DNA of 64,000 nucleotides, taken from contig JABANP010000097.1 in the NCBI GenBank assembly GCA_013115135.1, positions 1 to 64,000 on the forward strand. Direction: 5' to 3'. The position numbers and the translations under genes are program-made. The DNA is from Perkinsus olseni (lineage: Eukaryota > Perkinsozoa > Perkinsida > Perkinsidae). This document shows, one piece after another, positions 13,502 through 26,500 of this stretch. The notes under the pieces are model-generated. The model had not been told where the DNA came from and did no database searches. It was given only the letters and a program-made list of their open reading frames with translations. Position 1 is the first letter of the stretch; each line of letters begins with the position of its first letter.

Positions 13502-13967
13502 TTTATGAACAGGTGGCGAGGGCAACTGGTATTGATAGGATTACCTTTGATGTCTCATAGTGCTGTTGTTAAGACGTATAATAGTAGTTGTAGGAGTATG
13601 CATTGTATCATCATCATCACATGGATTACCATAATCATCATCATCACTGGAGTGCTTATTGTGTTGTAATAATCACCAGCCCCTTTCATATTATCATCAC
13701 CACTTGAAGGAGGATGCTGGTGACGATGGATATCCCCCAGTAGCAACAACAGCATGATGGCAAGCTGGGGGAAGCTATCCCCCACTCTATGGCCCGTTGT
13801 AGGCATAACCCATACTCTGTCCCCTGCTGGGTTCAACCCACCTACCGGAGGACCTTTTATATGCGACAAGAGCAATACCGGGGACAGTCGGGAAATTTAC
13901 GTTCTCAGGTTGTTATCACCATAGGACTGCCGCCCCGTCAGCGTACATTGCTGATAACCTCAGTTGC
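13502..13967. other. Spacer between the SET gene and ispD
   Basis: The first part is ATC-rich. From about 13780 to 13960 there is a non-repetitive island with a GGGTTCAACCC palindrome-like motif. Short ORFs run on both strands, but none shows a known domain. It may contain the ispD promoter and 5' UTR or a last exon of the preceding gene. Confidence 0.4.
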
Positions 13968-15676
13968 TTGATGATTATGTTATACCAACCCAAGTTCCTT
14001 CAACCCTCCGCCCACCGAGGATCTCTACATCACAACGAAGTGGCCTCCTCCTCATCCTCTCCCTTCCCGTCCTTTTCCCCCATAATCACCACCACCAGTC
14101 AACGTCTTATATACCTCATTGGTATATCCACTATCCTTGGTGTACTACTGAGAGGGAGGAGGGTGAGGAGGAGGGTGAGGAGGAGGGTGACGAGAACAGC
14201 AGCATCAGCAGCAGCAGCCAAGACCTCCGATCACATACAAGAAGGGATGATGACGGAGAGGAGGAGAGGACACATCATCACCAAAACCATTCTCCGTCAT
14301 TTTATTATCAGGAGGTAAGGGTACACGTATGATGGATAATACTACTACCACTAATAATAACAACAAAGTACTACCCAAACAGTACATACCATTATGGGAT
14401 GGTAGATCATCGGCGATAAGGTAGTAAAGAAGACACTATCATGGTGGTCGATGGTCGAGATCATGATAATAATACTAGCGCATCCTCATCATGATCATTA
14501 TTGTCATTCATGTAGGGCCTTTGATACCTTCATTAGTCATCCTCTTACAAGGCAGATAGTAATAGTGTGCGCCAAAGAGGTGATAACAACAACAAGAAGA
14601 AGAACAAGAAGCATAATGTTTTATACCCCTTATTGCCATCATTCAGTTTGAGCCGATCTTTCGAGACCATATCAACGCCAAGTACGGAGATAAATGCGTA
14701 CATGATCAACAACAAGGGCACTTGGGAGGGGATGCTGGCCTCGATGAGGCTGCTGCTACTGCTGCTGCTGATGATGATGATGATGATCGTATGATAGAGT
14801 TGATAATACCCTATATATCTGATACGTCAAACCACCACGGAACCAAGGAAGAGGAGGAGGAGGAGCCTCCTATGTTGAGGATGTGAGTGCTGCTGCTGAC
14901 GATGATGGATGGTGCTGTTATCTGGTAGTGGGAAGCTTGCTGCTTTCAGTGATGGAAAGTACAAGGATATACCAAAGAGAATAGTTAGAATAGGGTTTGC
15001 TCGCCCTGGGCCAGAAAGACAGGACTCAGTTCGGAATGGTATCAATGCACTACGTTATGTTATACCAAGGTAATAGGATGAGGATGAGGATGAGGATGAG
15101 GAGGTCGTCCTATCACGTTACTGTTAGTTCATCAATATGCATACATGATGCGGCGAGGCCATTGATAACAAGAGAAGCGATAACACGTACAGCGCTGGAG
15201 GCATCGAGAGCAGGAGGAGCAGCGGTATTGGCGGTGAAGGCCAAAGCTACTATTAAGAAGATAATAACGAAGGGTAGTGAACATGGTGGTGGTAACGGAG
15301 GGCCAACGAATGATGAGAGTAGGATGATGATAGTAGAATCAACACCCGATAGGAATACTATGTGGGAGGCACAGACGCCACAGGTGAGAATGCTACTATC
15401 CCTACACTCCTCATCATCATGAACGTCATGAACATTCAGATATTACCCTATGGTGTGTTGAATGATGGGTTGGATATTATCACCCAATCATCATCATCAT
15501 CGCCCATTGAAGTGACTGATGATGTATCATTGGTAGAGATATTACACAATAGGGGCTTGTATGAGAATATTAATGTCGCCGCGGCCGAGGGGGACTATGA
15601 TAATATCAAGCTTACTACGCCCGAGGATCTAATATTCTGTAATAGCCATATTCAACAACAAGAGGAGAGCAGATAA
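13968..15676 (+). CDS. ispD: 2-C-methyl-D-erythritol 4-phosphate cytidylyltransferase (IspD)
   Basis: IspD joins MEP and CTP to form CDP-methylerythritol in the plastid-type isoprenoid pathway. Motifs appear in family order: LLSGGKGTRM and PKQYIPL (CTP loop, Arg and Lys present) at 14304-14394, ERQDSVRNG, CIHDAARPLI (metal-binding Asp), AQTPQ, VTDDVSLVE and NIKLTTPEDL (late Lys). Supported exons are ..14420, 14516..14579, 14647..14882, 14929..15069, 15128..15383 and 15440..15676, each junction restoring the consensus. A D/A-rich insert around 14715-14800 lengthens the protein relative to bacterial IspD. Upstream, a serine-rich leader with a hydrophobic stretch (RLIYLIGISTILGVLL) could be part of a plastid-targeting presequence. 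The start and the first intron are not resolved, so 13968 is approximate. Confidence 0.9.
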
Positions 15677-15762
15677 TGGTAGTAGTACAACCACGATACT
15701 TCCTCCTCCCTTCCCTCCTGCCGCTGTTGATGCCTGGCTATTAGTTTCTGCTTCCCCTTCGT

Positions 15763-16098
15763 GTGTTGTTCATCATCAATCGGTTATTACTCGCTCTACT
15801 GGCGCGTACAGTTATGCTCACAAAACCGACAACGACAACATTAATGACGCCACTTGATTATTATCATAATCAGTGCTACAGACAATTCCTAACTCGAATA
15901 GCTAATAATTCTACTATGACCACTGAGGCAACTCAACAGCATCAATCTACCTCATCATCATCATCTGTATCACGTTTTACTATCATTGGAGAGGAGCCTC
16001 CAGAAACCTACTTCCTCCGGAGTATCATATCTAAAGGTACTCATAACAATCTATTCGGGAGGTTCAAACATCGCCATAGAAGAGACGTAGTGCAATAA
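15763..16098 (+). CDS. Hypothetical protein, 111 aa
   Basis: A single open frame with a hydrophobic N-terminus (FIINRLLLALLARTVML), a T/S-rich middle and a more ordinary C-terminus (FTIIGEEPPETYFLRSIISK, then a basic tail). It begins 87 bases after the ispD stop and could be a separate gene, or an exon of a larger gene running toward 16223. No family recognised. The N-terminus could be a signal anchor or mitochondrial presequence. Confidence 0.35.
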   Translation: MLFIINRLLLALLARTVMLTKPTTTTLMTPLDYYHNQCYRQFLTRIANNSTMTTEATQQHQSTSSSSSVSRFTIIGEEPPETYFLRSIISKGTHNNLFGRFKHRHRRDVVQ

Positions 16099-16222
16099 AG
16101 CAGCAGCTGCTGCTGCTGCTGCCCTATGCAATACTCACTGCTGCTCTTTTCATTAGATTACAACAGCAACCACGGGAGGTACATGGGAATCCATCCTATA
16201 TTCACCGAATCTGCTGGGCCCA

Positions 16223-16870
16223 ATGGTTACCACCACGTATTACAAGACGACCACAACAACAAGAACACCTTCAGTACCCTCCACAACGGTTACTGAGAAC
16301 GGGAGCAGTTCATTACAGCAAACACAGAAGAGTAGCGTTACAGCTACACGAAGGAGTGCGCGGTTGAGTAGAGAGGGAAGGTATAGGAAGGCAGCAGCAG
16401 CAGCAGAAGCCGTGGAGGAGATTGAGGAGATGAGTAGAACCTCCGTGAGGCAGGCGGCAGCATTGGCCCGGGTGGCGATCACACGAAGTGTTCAAATTAA
16501 AGAAGAGTGTGATGATGAAAGGAGCTGCTACTCCGATGGGATGAAGAAGACGAGTGTTGAGTGCAGAGGAGAGGCAGTGAGCGTCGTTGATCGAGTACTC
16601 GAGGATCTTAGAGGGGACATCATTCGGAGGTGTAGAGAGGGCAGTTCATCACCCTCCAGTGAAGGTAGACGAGGGATGAAGAGGAGAAGGATGGAAGTGA
16701 AGGAAGAGGAAGAGTTACCGAAGAGGAGGACCAGAAATAACAGACAAGGGGATCTGAAGGGACGTTTACCCTTCATACCTACTCCAATGAGAAATGATGC
16801 ACATGCTCCAAGATGGTTGAAGGAATTACAGAAAACAACAGATTGGTATTGTGATAGAGTAGAGTGTTGA
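16223..16870 (+). CDS. Uncharacterised basic nuclear-type protein (215 aa)
   Basis: An intronless ORF of 215 residues. It has a T/S-rich start (VTTTYYKTTTTTRTPSVP), helical charged segments (AAAAAEAVEEIEEMSRTSVR), clusters that look like nuclear localisation signals (GMKRRRMEVKEEEELPKRRT) and an ordinary C-terminus (APRWLKELQKTTDWYCDRVE). Triplet repeats are much scarcer than in neighbouring genes, which makes accidental openness unlikely. I do not recognise a domain; nuclear location is inferred from composition only. Confidence 0.6.
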   Translation: MVTTTYYKTTTTTRTPSVPSTTVTENGSSSLQQTQKSSVTATRRSARLSREGRYRKAAAAAEAVEEIEEMSRTSVRQAAALARVAITRSVQIKEECDDERSCYSDGMKKTSVECRGEAVSVVDRVLEDLRGDIIRRCREGSSSPSSEGRRGMKRRRMEVKEEEELPKRRTRNNRQGDLKGRLPFIPTPMRNDAHAPRWLKELQKTTDWYCDRVEC

Positions 16871-17009
16871 ATCTAATTAAACCACCACCACCTCACAGTA
16901 TCTTTGGGGTTTATTTATTTAAAACTTGTGTTATTAGTATGGAGGGGCCTCCGCTACTAAACAACTCAAAAACCACTCGATTCACCCTTGTGAAATGAAT
17001 TACTCCTGA

Positions 17010-17030
17010 TGACCGTAAACATGGCGGTCA
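17010..17030. other. Short perfect inverted repeat between convergent genes
   Basis: TGACCG and CGGTCA flank a 9-nt loop in the spacer between the plus-strand ORF ending at 16870 and the minus-strand gene ending at 17195. It could fold in 3' UTR RNA of either gene. With a stem of only 6 bp, chance is a real possibility. Confidence 0.3.
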
Positions 17031-17194
17031 GCAATAATTTTTGCAGTAGTACCGGTAGTAGCGGATGATGATACAATCACGACGATGATAACCATTATAC
17101 AGAAGCAATGTAACATGCTCAAGATGAGGCCCTACTCCTCCTGCCGCTACTACTGCTGCTGATTGATGACCGACGACGTCTCATATGAAGGGAT

Positions 17195-18637
17195 CTACGA
17201 CGCGTTGTTTGGTTGGTGTCTCCTCCCTGACGTGCTACGACGTGCCAAGCATAAAGCTGAAGGAAGAGGGGATGTCGAGGGATGGTGTCTTCTTCTATGA
17301 AGGATATTATTACACCAACCATCATGCTCTGGATCACTCTGACAACATAAAGAGTTCATAACCTCATCTAGATCAGCGCACTCATCGTCAAAAGTATCCA
17401 CCTAACCAGATGGATGATAACAACAACTCTCCTCCGTTAACGGCTTACCTCACAGTCAGAGAGTGAACCACCAGCAGATGATATGCTACTCCTCCGTGAT
17501 GCTACGCTGCTTCGACGACGAAGACGATGGCCACCTGTGGTAAGATGGAGAACGGATCATAACTGCTGTTATGACTATTAAAGTTGGGGGCCTTTTTGAT
17601 GATTCTCTTCCATTGACGATCGTTCTCGGTAAATGGGCTGTACTGCATGTCATGTAGGGGATGATTCTCTTCACCAAGATAAGGAGGGCACGCATCAAAA
17701 TCGTTCGTCCAACGGCGTAGTAACTGAAATGATGCTGCTAGTTATGTACTATTCATATGAGATAATAAAGACACCTCTTTAGGTGAGGACATCTCCATAG
17801 CAACAGCGAGCGGGGTCTCATATCCCCCAATAGATTTACGGGGTGATGATGACGCTGATGATGATAGTGTCTTACCGATACTCCGACGCCGGCCGCCGCC
17901 GCCGCTGCCACGGTGACGCTGATTGATACAATAGTAATCACTGAAACGGATATGATACTGTGTGATTATCACATTATTATTGGAGGGTAGTGATGAGCTG
18001 ATATCCTCTCCGTTTCCGTACTCGGTTGTGTCTTCGATGCGTCTTTGAACGGCCCTCCCTGGCACGTGCATAAGTATAGTGCTACTTGAAAATGTATATT
18101 ACTGCGTGTTGGTGGTAGGAGTATGCTGGAAGCTTCTCTTCCAACCTTAGCAACCTCATCCTCGAATCTGCTAAGCAATTAGCAATGTACGCAGTAGTCT
18201 TCATCGACTCACTTGTATTGTTGTCGTGGTATCATTGTTGGGGACGCGTCAAAGGATGGTCCCCTGTGTTGGCCAGAATCCTCTGTGGCTTGCTGCTGTT
18301 GCTTCACCCATCGACCTCCGCCAGTAAGACTCCATTTAACATGCTTGGCGAAGAATCGAGTAGCATGCTTTCGCCTCTGCTGCTCTTCTTCATAATTATT
18401 ATTATCATACAATGTATCGACCATCTTCACTGCTGGACACTGATGAAGCTGCGGTTGTTTAGGGATGGACGGGTTGAAAGATGAACGAGTGCTGCTTGTT
18501 GTCTCATCATCATCATCCATCATCATTATCGAAGGGTTTATTCTATCACTTTCCTCATCATTAGTATCGGCAACACTGTGATGATGAATGACGGGATGGG
18601 TGGTAACGGCAGCAGCAGCATCATCAGCGACATCCAT
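17195..18637 (-). CDS. Uncharacterised four-exon protein (376 aa)
   Basis: Model complement(join(17195..17401, 17535..17723, 17775..18084, 18213..18637)) totals 1131 nt in frame. Introns are 133, 51 and 128 nt, all GT-AG. The protein starts at MDVADDAAAA and is hydrophilic and mostly low complexity, with an acidic stretch, S/G/R-rich segments and more ordinary parts such as NDFDACPPYLGEENHPLHDM, FTENDRQWKRIIKKAPNFN and FDDECADLDEVMNSLCCQ. No domain recognised. An alternative last intron would move the stop to 17119 in another frame. The four-exon frame agreement is the main evidence for a real gene. Confidence 0.6.
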
Positions 18638-19015
18638 ACTGAGAGTAGTAGTGATGAATAAAACTGATGATGATGAGAACGATGATGAACATCATCCGAG
18701 CGGGGCCCCATCATCATCATCCAACAGAATGAGATTGACTCAAACTCAATGAGGTGTAAGGTTGACAGTGAATTATGGTGATTATGGTAATGATGATGAT
18801 GATGATGAACAATTTTGTTACTGCTACTATTAATACTACTAGAGATGATAATGTTGCTATTCAGTAGTATTATCAGTATTATCATCGTGCGTTGTTTCGG
18901 GAGTGAGTGTTGGGATAATAATCTCGCAATAGAGCATCCACTTTATCTGCGGGAAATCGCCTTGTTAATAGTATCTAACATCATAAGATGATGGGTAATA
19001 ATATCAAACATAAAT
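18638..19015. other. Spacer upstream of the 17195 gene and downstream of COG4
   Basis: About 380 bases, rich in GAT/ATC and GTA triplets up to about 18890, with mixed sequence after that. It lies between the start of the minus-strand 17195-18637 gene and the stop of COG4. No gene or structured element seen. Confidence 0.5.
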
Positions 19016-22000
19016 TCAAAGGTCCATTCTCACTTTTCTAATCTCGTCCCTGGATAACCGAAACGACGATGATGATGATGCTGCTATCGACTGTTGTTGT
19101 TGTTGTTGTTGCTTGGTATCATAGTCGTTCATAGTTGTACCGCCACTTGCATATATATCATGAAATTCATCTAATGATTCTAGACTTAGTAATGTACACA
19201 TGTCCAACAGTCGGGTAAATTTACGACGTACGGGTAACTGAAGATGATCATGTACACCCCGCTACCCTTTGCTACAACTGATGACGATGATGATGGCGTC
19301 AGGCGATTGCTGTCGTTGACATAATGTTTATATTACATCCGATACTGATGTGAAATAGTTGAGAAGGCGCCTAACATCCTGATCAAACTGGATAGCTCCG
19401 AGAATTGAGAAAAAACGTATCTGATAATGATGGTGATGGTTATGATACTCGACTTTTGTAGAAGGACCGGAGCTCGGCGCACATTCCCCGGGTTCAAACC
19501 TGAGTTTCGAATAGAACCGGTATACGCCCCACCAGTTCTATCAACATAGTCTTCGCGTTCGAATAATTTGAACGAACGAGCGGACGCGTGAAAAAGCGCA
19601 CAAGTGACAATATTCACTCCGGCCGATGGACATGGTCCGCAGTTGTTGGAGTTAGATGGCATCACGGAGACCCTCGAAATGAGAGGCTACTCCTTATTAC
19701 TCCCGATTGTTGTTGTTGTTGTTGTTGTTGTTGAGGAGATGGAGATGATGATAAGAGGAACCTCTCCATACGAGTAGTGAGTTGATCTACTAATAGACCA
19801 AGTATAATATTGATACACGATGAAGGTAAAACTAATCTCAAGAATCGTAATACCTGAAGGATTACTGTAAGATGAGAGCTCATCTATTAATATTATCACA
19901 ATATCCGTCTCATTGATGAAGTGTTGAGCGAATGGGTCATTGATTTGATAATCGTTGTATTCATCCTCATCGATATCATAATTAATGCCATCTAATCCAG
20001 CCAGTGCTGGGCTTAGATATTGTACCTTATGAGTACAATACATTGATAACAACAACAGCACGCATCGTTACAACTACCGATACTACTACTACCTTCACTT
20101 GGTGCAAACACATTTTACATCCAAGATGGGTTAACTCATCGAACTCTGATCGTACCTGACGATGATTGTTGTTGTTATGATGATGAGGGCTGCTGCTTTG
20201 ACTAGTACCTGTTCAAGTTGTTGTATAGTATGGAGGAACATCTCTTTCTTGTCATGAACATCATTATCAGTAGTAAGAGCCGCCGCCGCCGACGCCGCCG
20301 ACTCTCTCAACTTATCAACATATCTGCAGATGATCAATGATGCGGTTGTTGTTGTTGTTGTTGTTGTTGGTGGTAGAGGAGGCAGTGGTCATGTATTATT
20401 ATTACACTGCACTAAGTGCTGTATTAGATAGAGCATGAGGCCAGCTTTGTGATGATGTTACCACATCTAATGGTGTCTCTCCATCACTCTGTCTATACCT
20501 GATGTTCACGTAATCCATACTACTATCAACTAATAATAACAGTTGTAGTACATTAGATAGAGTGGGTGATGATGATGTGCTGTATGAAGATGAGCATATC
20601 CTGTTGATACAGCAATACTATTGTTGCCCTGCCCCAATGACTCATCATTATCTCCGCTTATCGCTTCCAATATATAATCCTGATCATCATGGCATTGATG
20701 ATGATGATGATGTTTACCGACGATAAGTGTTGTATTATTACCCCATGTGCTAGGAATGATGCGAAATTCCTTTTAGAGTCTTGCAATGGTCTATCGAGAC
20801 ATATTGATTTATACTCATTACCAAGTACTTGCACAATATGATTTATAACAGCACATGATGAGTCGATATCCGCAGTAGATAATGATCGTTGTATTGCTTT
20901 ATGTAGTACAAAGAATACATCGTCAACAACACCTGCAAGAGGAGTGCACTACTGATCATACTATCAACATGATCATCATCATATTCATCAGCAGTATGTG
21001 GTGGTGTATTACTTGATGTCATCTGTTGTGGATCATCAATATCTATCCTATCTTCATGAATAGCTTTGATAATTGAGGTCAGAATGAAGGATCTTTCATA
21101 TAATACGTATTCTCCCATAATATCCTGATAATAATAACAATCATAATCAACGACGACAACGGCACTCATCAGTGGACTACTCTAGTGTAACTGCTTACTT
21201 GAACTGTCTCTGTAAGATCTGTTATCACTGCTAATCCATCTTCTGTATATGTGAGGTTGTGATCGACTTTATTCTTCACCCGATTCCGGCCTTCCTCTCC
21301 TTGCTGCTCACCATCATTAATCAGCTTTTTATGATCCTCACTCGATAGTTCTGCTACTACCTATAATAAAAAGATATACAACTATAGATTCCGGTACGTT
21401 GGAATGATGATGATGATGATGATGCTAATAGTAGTACCTGTCGACTGACACTGTGGATATAATGTTCGAATTGATTACACCGTTGTGCTATAATACACAT
21501 CTCATCAATGACCTGAGTTAGACTCCATGCTACAGAGATAGCAGTAGTATGTGTATTCTTACGGCATCCTTCTGTCCAAGATCAATACTAGTCAATATTC
21601 TTGCATCTTCCATCACTTCTGAGGATCATGAAATAGCTCTCATTTCCTTATGGTTATGATAATTATTATTATTATTACCGTCACCAGTGTTCTCGAAATC
21701 CTTCATTATTCGTTTCCTAGATACTCTTATACGATTGATTACTGCTATTGCTTGTGTATCGGCCTCTGCCTGTAGTCCTCTTAATACCATTACAAAATTC
21801 ATTGGTCCGAATTCTTCCTGAATGATGATGACAACATCAAGATGGCAATGAAAACAAGGCCTGACGATAGTAGTATCGTAATAATGATAATGACTACTAA
21901 GCACTACTAAGTCTTACCTCAATATTGCGTTGATGATCTTGTATTATATCCGCTACAGCCAAAAATACATTGGTTAGAGTATTCACGTATTTATCATTGA

Positions 22001-23108
22001 TAACTACTACGCCACCATCCCGATCGCCATCGTTACTTTCTCTTGTTGTTGATGCATTGTCATTGGAAGCTATTACGGAACTAAAAAGTATCATAATACG
22101 ATCATACTCGACGATAATATCATCATCACTCTTACCTCAACTTTAGTTTACATTGTTCAGCAAGAGTTTGCCTTATGAACCTCACATACCTGCCGCCGCA
22201 CGATCTATGCCACCGCCATTACTATCATTCTTCTTACCTCGCTACAGCTTCTGTTGTCATACCCAATGGATAGAATAACCTAGCACATCTACTTACACCA
22301 TCCTTATCAGCGCCGATTATAGCCCTATCAAATGCTTTACGTACAGATGAGCATACCTACCGCCGTAGAAAGAAGAAGAATAGCAGTGAGCGTTGTTATT
22401 GTAATTATCACCACTATTCCTACCTCATCCTCCAGCCTCTTAGATTCCTTCATCGTTGCATTATCACATACCTCGCATATTTTAGGATACTTCTGTTTTA
22501 TCTACATCATAATGATCACGACTCTTGATAGCAGCATTTGCCCTCGGCAGGAGCAGTAGTAGTACTACCTCTCTTATCTTTGCTATATCTTTGGCAGCAT
22601 CATCAACATTATCATTAAGCAACGCCTCGTTACAAGTATTGACAGTATGATGTATTGTTATTACACCTTGTGCTAGATCATGTGCTTCTTGTAAGATATG
22701 TTTAGTATTGTCTAATTCCTTAACTCTCGATGATAATTCCCCAGCAGTTTGTGACAACTCCGACACTTCGGCTTCTAATCCTATTATCTGCTAAGCATGC
22801 TCGTGGTCCATCCTCCTGTACATCATCAACTAACCTACTACTACCTCTTCTTGTAATTCAACATCATCATCTCTGGTAACCTGATAACCAGCAGCATGAT
22901 GATGATGCTCGATTAACTTGTGAGAAGCCTCCTTGTACAGCCTAGATAGGTCTTCATCAACCTATCATGTTGGCGATGACTAACATCTCGTGGTAACCAA
23001 GATCATCATTACCTCGCTCTCCCTATCCTGTAATCTACTCATCAGATCATCAGCAGTTTCAACGGAACAGCAGCAGCTCGGTGCATCTGTGGGAGTCTGC
23101 TCCAACAT
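19016..23108 (-). CDS. COG4: Conserved oligomeric Golgi complex subunit 4
   Basis: COG4 is a subunit of the COG tethering complex, which returns vesicles within the Golgi. Segments match the family in order on the minus strand: N-terminal coiled coil starting MLEQTPTDAP (23108); ELSSRVKELDNTKHILQEAH followed by the IHHTVNTCNEALLND segment; MGEYVLYERSFILTSIIKA; a stretch near 20840-20940 corresponding to the family VDDVFYI region; DEDEYNDYQINDPFAQHFI; GAIQFDQDVRRLLNYFTSVS; and LLSLESLDEFHDIYASGG...RLSRDEIRKVRMDL at the C-terminus. More than ten exons are implied; introns are short and GAT/CAA-rich except for one unusually long non-repetitive interruption near 19400-19700. The C-terminal residues end slightly earlier than in animal COG4. 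Not every exon border was worked out. Confidence 0.85.
21402..21424. repeat. (GAT)n microsatellite inside a COG4 intron
   Basis: Tandem GAT triplets lying in an intron-like gap between COG4 exons; one of many introns filled by triplet repeats. Confidence 0.8.
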
Positions 23109-23551
23109 TATAGAGATGATAGTAATCGAGAGACAGAGGTTAGATATATATCATTGTCAGTATCAGGTAATCATAGTATCGCAGCGAGTCTAGATATCAA
23201 TTGGGTGATGATTGATACACTATTAATACAACACTCAAGGCGCGGGTATGGGGTAGTAAGAGTGAAGGATACTAGTAGCAGCAGGAGGAGGAAAAGTGTA
23301 TGTACAAAAGGAGAAAGAATCCCTGTTGTTGATAATGATACTACCGTCGGTGTTGCTGATGTTCCTCTACTGCCCTGTAGCTGTAAGCACTCAAAAGGGG
23401 CAACAACCATCAACAACATACCCGAGTAAGAAAAAAACTAGTAGAAAAAAATCACTACTACCGTCCTTGACGTCCCTTCTAGTGGTAGTACTACTCGTAT
23501 GGTAGTAGTAGCAGAGTGGCGGTAAGTCGTTGATGTTAGTGTTGTACATGA
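23109..23551. other. Spacer between COG4 and glycosyltransferase A
   Basis: Separates the COG4 start from the stop of the next minus-strand gene. Contains GTA/TTG repeats after 23500 and mixed sequence before that. Open frames on both strands here lack domain support. It presumably holds the COG4 promoter. Confidence 0.45.
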
Positions 23552-26500
23552 CTAATAATGGGGATATTGACGAGGGGGGCCCCTATTCTGATAATAGCGA
23601 TTATTATTGTAAGGCGACTGGTATTGTTGTTGTTGTTGGATAGTAGTAGTAGTAGGAGTTGTTGCCACTGGTGTTCCTGTAGTATGACGTTGACGATAAT
23701 TATGATTGTTGTTGTTGTTGTTCTTGTTCTTGTTGTTGTTATTAGATGATGTAGCAGCATTGGTATCGTCTAAGTTCCATACAGTAAACCAATCAACATC
23801 AGGATGAGGTGGGCATGGTGGTATATCCCTAATCTCATCTTCACGTACACTCAGTTTAATGCCAACCCTAGTATGTGAATATACCAAGACATTCTGGCAT
23901 AACGCCCCGATACGGAATAATAATGAATTTAGTCGGTACCTGACACGATGGCAGGGATGATGCCAAGGCATTACTATTGTCATCATCATCGTCATTATTA
24001 TTACCAGGGGAATATGAGCATGACACATAAAGGTAGTCGTAGATCTCTTCTTTGTCTTAAGACTATATAGTTGAGAGCGAGTACCATGAGGTACCTACAA
24101 TGGACGAATCAATGAGTAATGGTGAGGATGATGGTGAGGATGATGGTGATATTATTGTTATTACACTAACGATGTTAGTATAGCCAACATGATGATGAAT
24201 GCTACATAGTCACGACAAAGCAGACCAAATAGTAAGAATATCCTCAACCAATCCAGACAGATAGTTAGCAACTCTTGTATGAAGTATGGTTTAAGGACCC
24301 AACTAGGTAGATGACACCAACCAGCGGGATTGATGATCTCTATCAAATACATAAACGTCTTCCTGTGTGATGTTACATCCCATGACTTAACACGTTGTCT
24401 GAATAGTTTAGTCCTGAGAAGTAACGGTATGCTGGTAGCATGATGCATAGCTGCTGCTGTTGTTGTTATTATTATTACCATGTATCGGGTGCATAGGTTG
24501 GTATGAGGGATTGGGCCGATGATATTATCCTGGAATTATCTCTCTTCCTCAGAAGATTGATACCCATCTGTAGATCTTCACCATGGAAGACGGTATCATG
24601 ATCATACAGAACCTAGTAGCGACGACGACGACGACGAATAAGAATGGTAATCATTGGTACTAATAAGCGTGTAAACGTAGCCGCCTGGTTGTACCATCAC
24701 TACCTCATCGAGTGTTTCCCTGTCCCACAATGCAACAGCACCATGGCAACTCGTTGCGGTTGCTAGCGTTGCCTGAGGTAACAACAACAACTGAAGACAA
24801 CAACAGTGTGGACTATTACTTGAAATTGCTTATGTACCGCAGCTAGCCTATACTCGCAGTCTTGGCATCCCACCAATACATTAGACATTATCGCACTACC
24901 CATACCACTAGCTGCTGGTGGGGTTGTTGCACCAATAGGGAAGTGCACAGCTTTTATCTCCGGACATTGATCGAGTAGTTGATGTGGTATGTGTAGATCC
25001 GATGGTAGTATAACATCATCATCAATAATGACAGCATATTTAAATGACGGTATTCTATCGTTCTGTTGAAGGAATGGTATCCAATATTTATTACACCAAT
25101 AGAAGGCAAAGGTCTTATTACCCTCCGGTATATAAAGATAATTAATATCAGGATGTACCTGATGATGCACGCAAGTACGGTTAGTGTTGTAGAAGCATGA
25201 CCGCTGCTGGTGTTGTTGTTGGTGTTGGTGTTGTTTTGTATATTTCCACGTTATTATTACTTGTTCACATGCCCATATATTCTCATCAGGTGGTTGTAAT
25301 GATGAACCATTATCACATACAAAGATGTGGGATGGTGGGAAGAGTGATAATGCTGCTCTTAACATATTTAAATGGTTCTCCAACCTACAACCATCATAAT
25401 TGTGACTACAACTTGTTGGTATTACCTCTCCAGTGTCATAGTAGAGTTATGGCATGCAATCATGAGACATACATCCCTCGTCATGCCTTGGCTCAATACC
25501 TGATCACCACGGTCATGAGCATAGCTGCTGCTGCTGCTGCTGCTGATAGTGTATTACAAAATCAACTGTTGCTGTATCTTCACTGGAGGGTAATGTAGAT
25601 GTAACTCCACCATCAATACCGCTGGATGATGATATCAAACTACTCAGATCACCACCACTATCTTCATCTTCAACGTCGTACGAGTCCTCCCTGGGGACCT
25701 CATCATCACCACCAGCAGCACCAAAGTTGGTAATGGCATGATTATATTGATCTTGTTGATCTTGTTGATGTTGTTGATGGTTACGATGGTTATGATGATG
25801 TTGTTGCTCTAGCACCCGTGCAGCATAAGGTGTACTGTCATCACTCCTTTCATTCAATTGTTGTAAACGTCGTTCGGTAAGCGAAGGATACCTCGGACGT
25901 ACCCTGCTGTCATATCTTCTACCACGATTATTACCATCCTAACAACAACAATACTGATGATGATGATGATGATGATGAGCCCAGCAGCCAATAATCGACA
26001 CCCGAACACGTTACTGCTATACTACCAGATCATCATCATCATCACCATCGTAGGAGTGTTGATAATAAGCTCTTCGTTTGCCATTATAACTGTGAGCCTC
26101 TAAAGGGTTCACATCATGATAATATGAATCATCATCAATACGATGATGATAAGGTCGCCCCTCCACATCATAGTCATAAGACTGCATTGAACGCCCCTCT
26201 GTTATACTCCCATCCTCCTCCTCCTCTTCGTCGTCGTAATAACCAACACCATCATCATTGCGACCCTCTTTACTACTCTTATCACCACGTAGTTCAGCTT
26301 GTAGTCTATTAGCAAACACCTATACAACAATGCTAGTACAACAGCTGCAGCAGCAGCAGTAGATTGTAGTAGTGGGGGGGATACTTACACCTTGTGTTGG
26401 CCACTTGACTACAATAGCTGCTGCTATGAATAATACCACATCGAGAAGGACATCAACAAATATTATCCAATCCAACCAACTTGTAGCTCTCCATATTGAT

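Noticed and set aside
19470..19560. Possible tRNA on either strand in the COG4 insert
   Set aside because: There is an 11-bp hairpin but no compatible D, anticodon and T arms.
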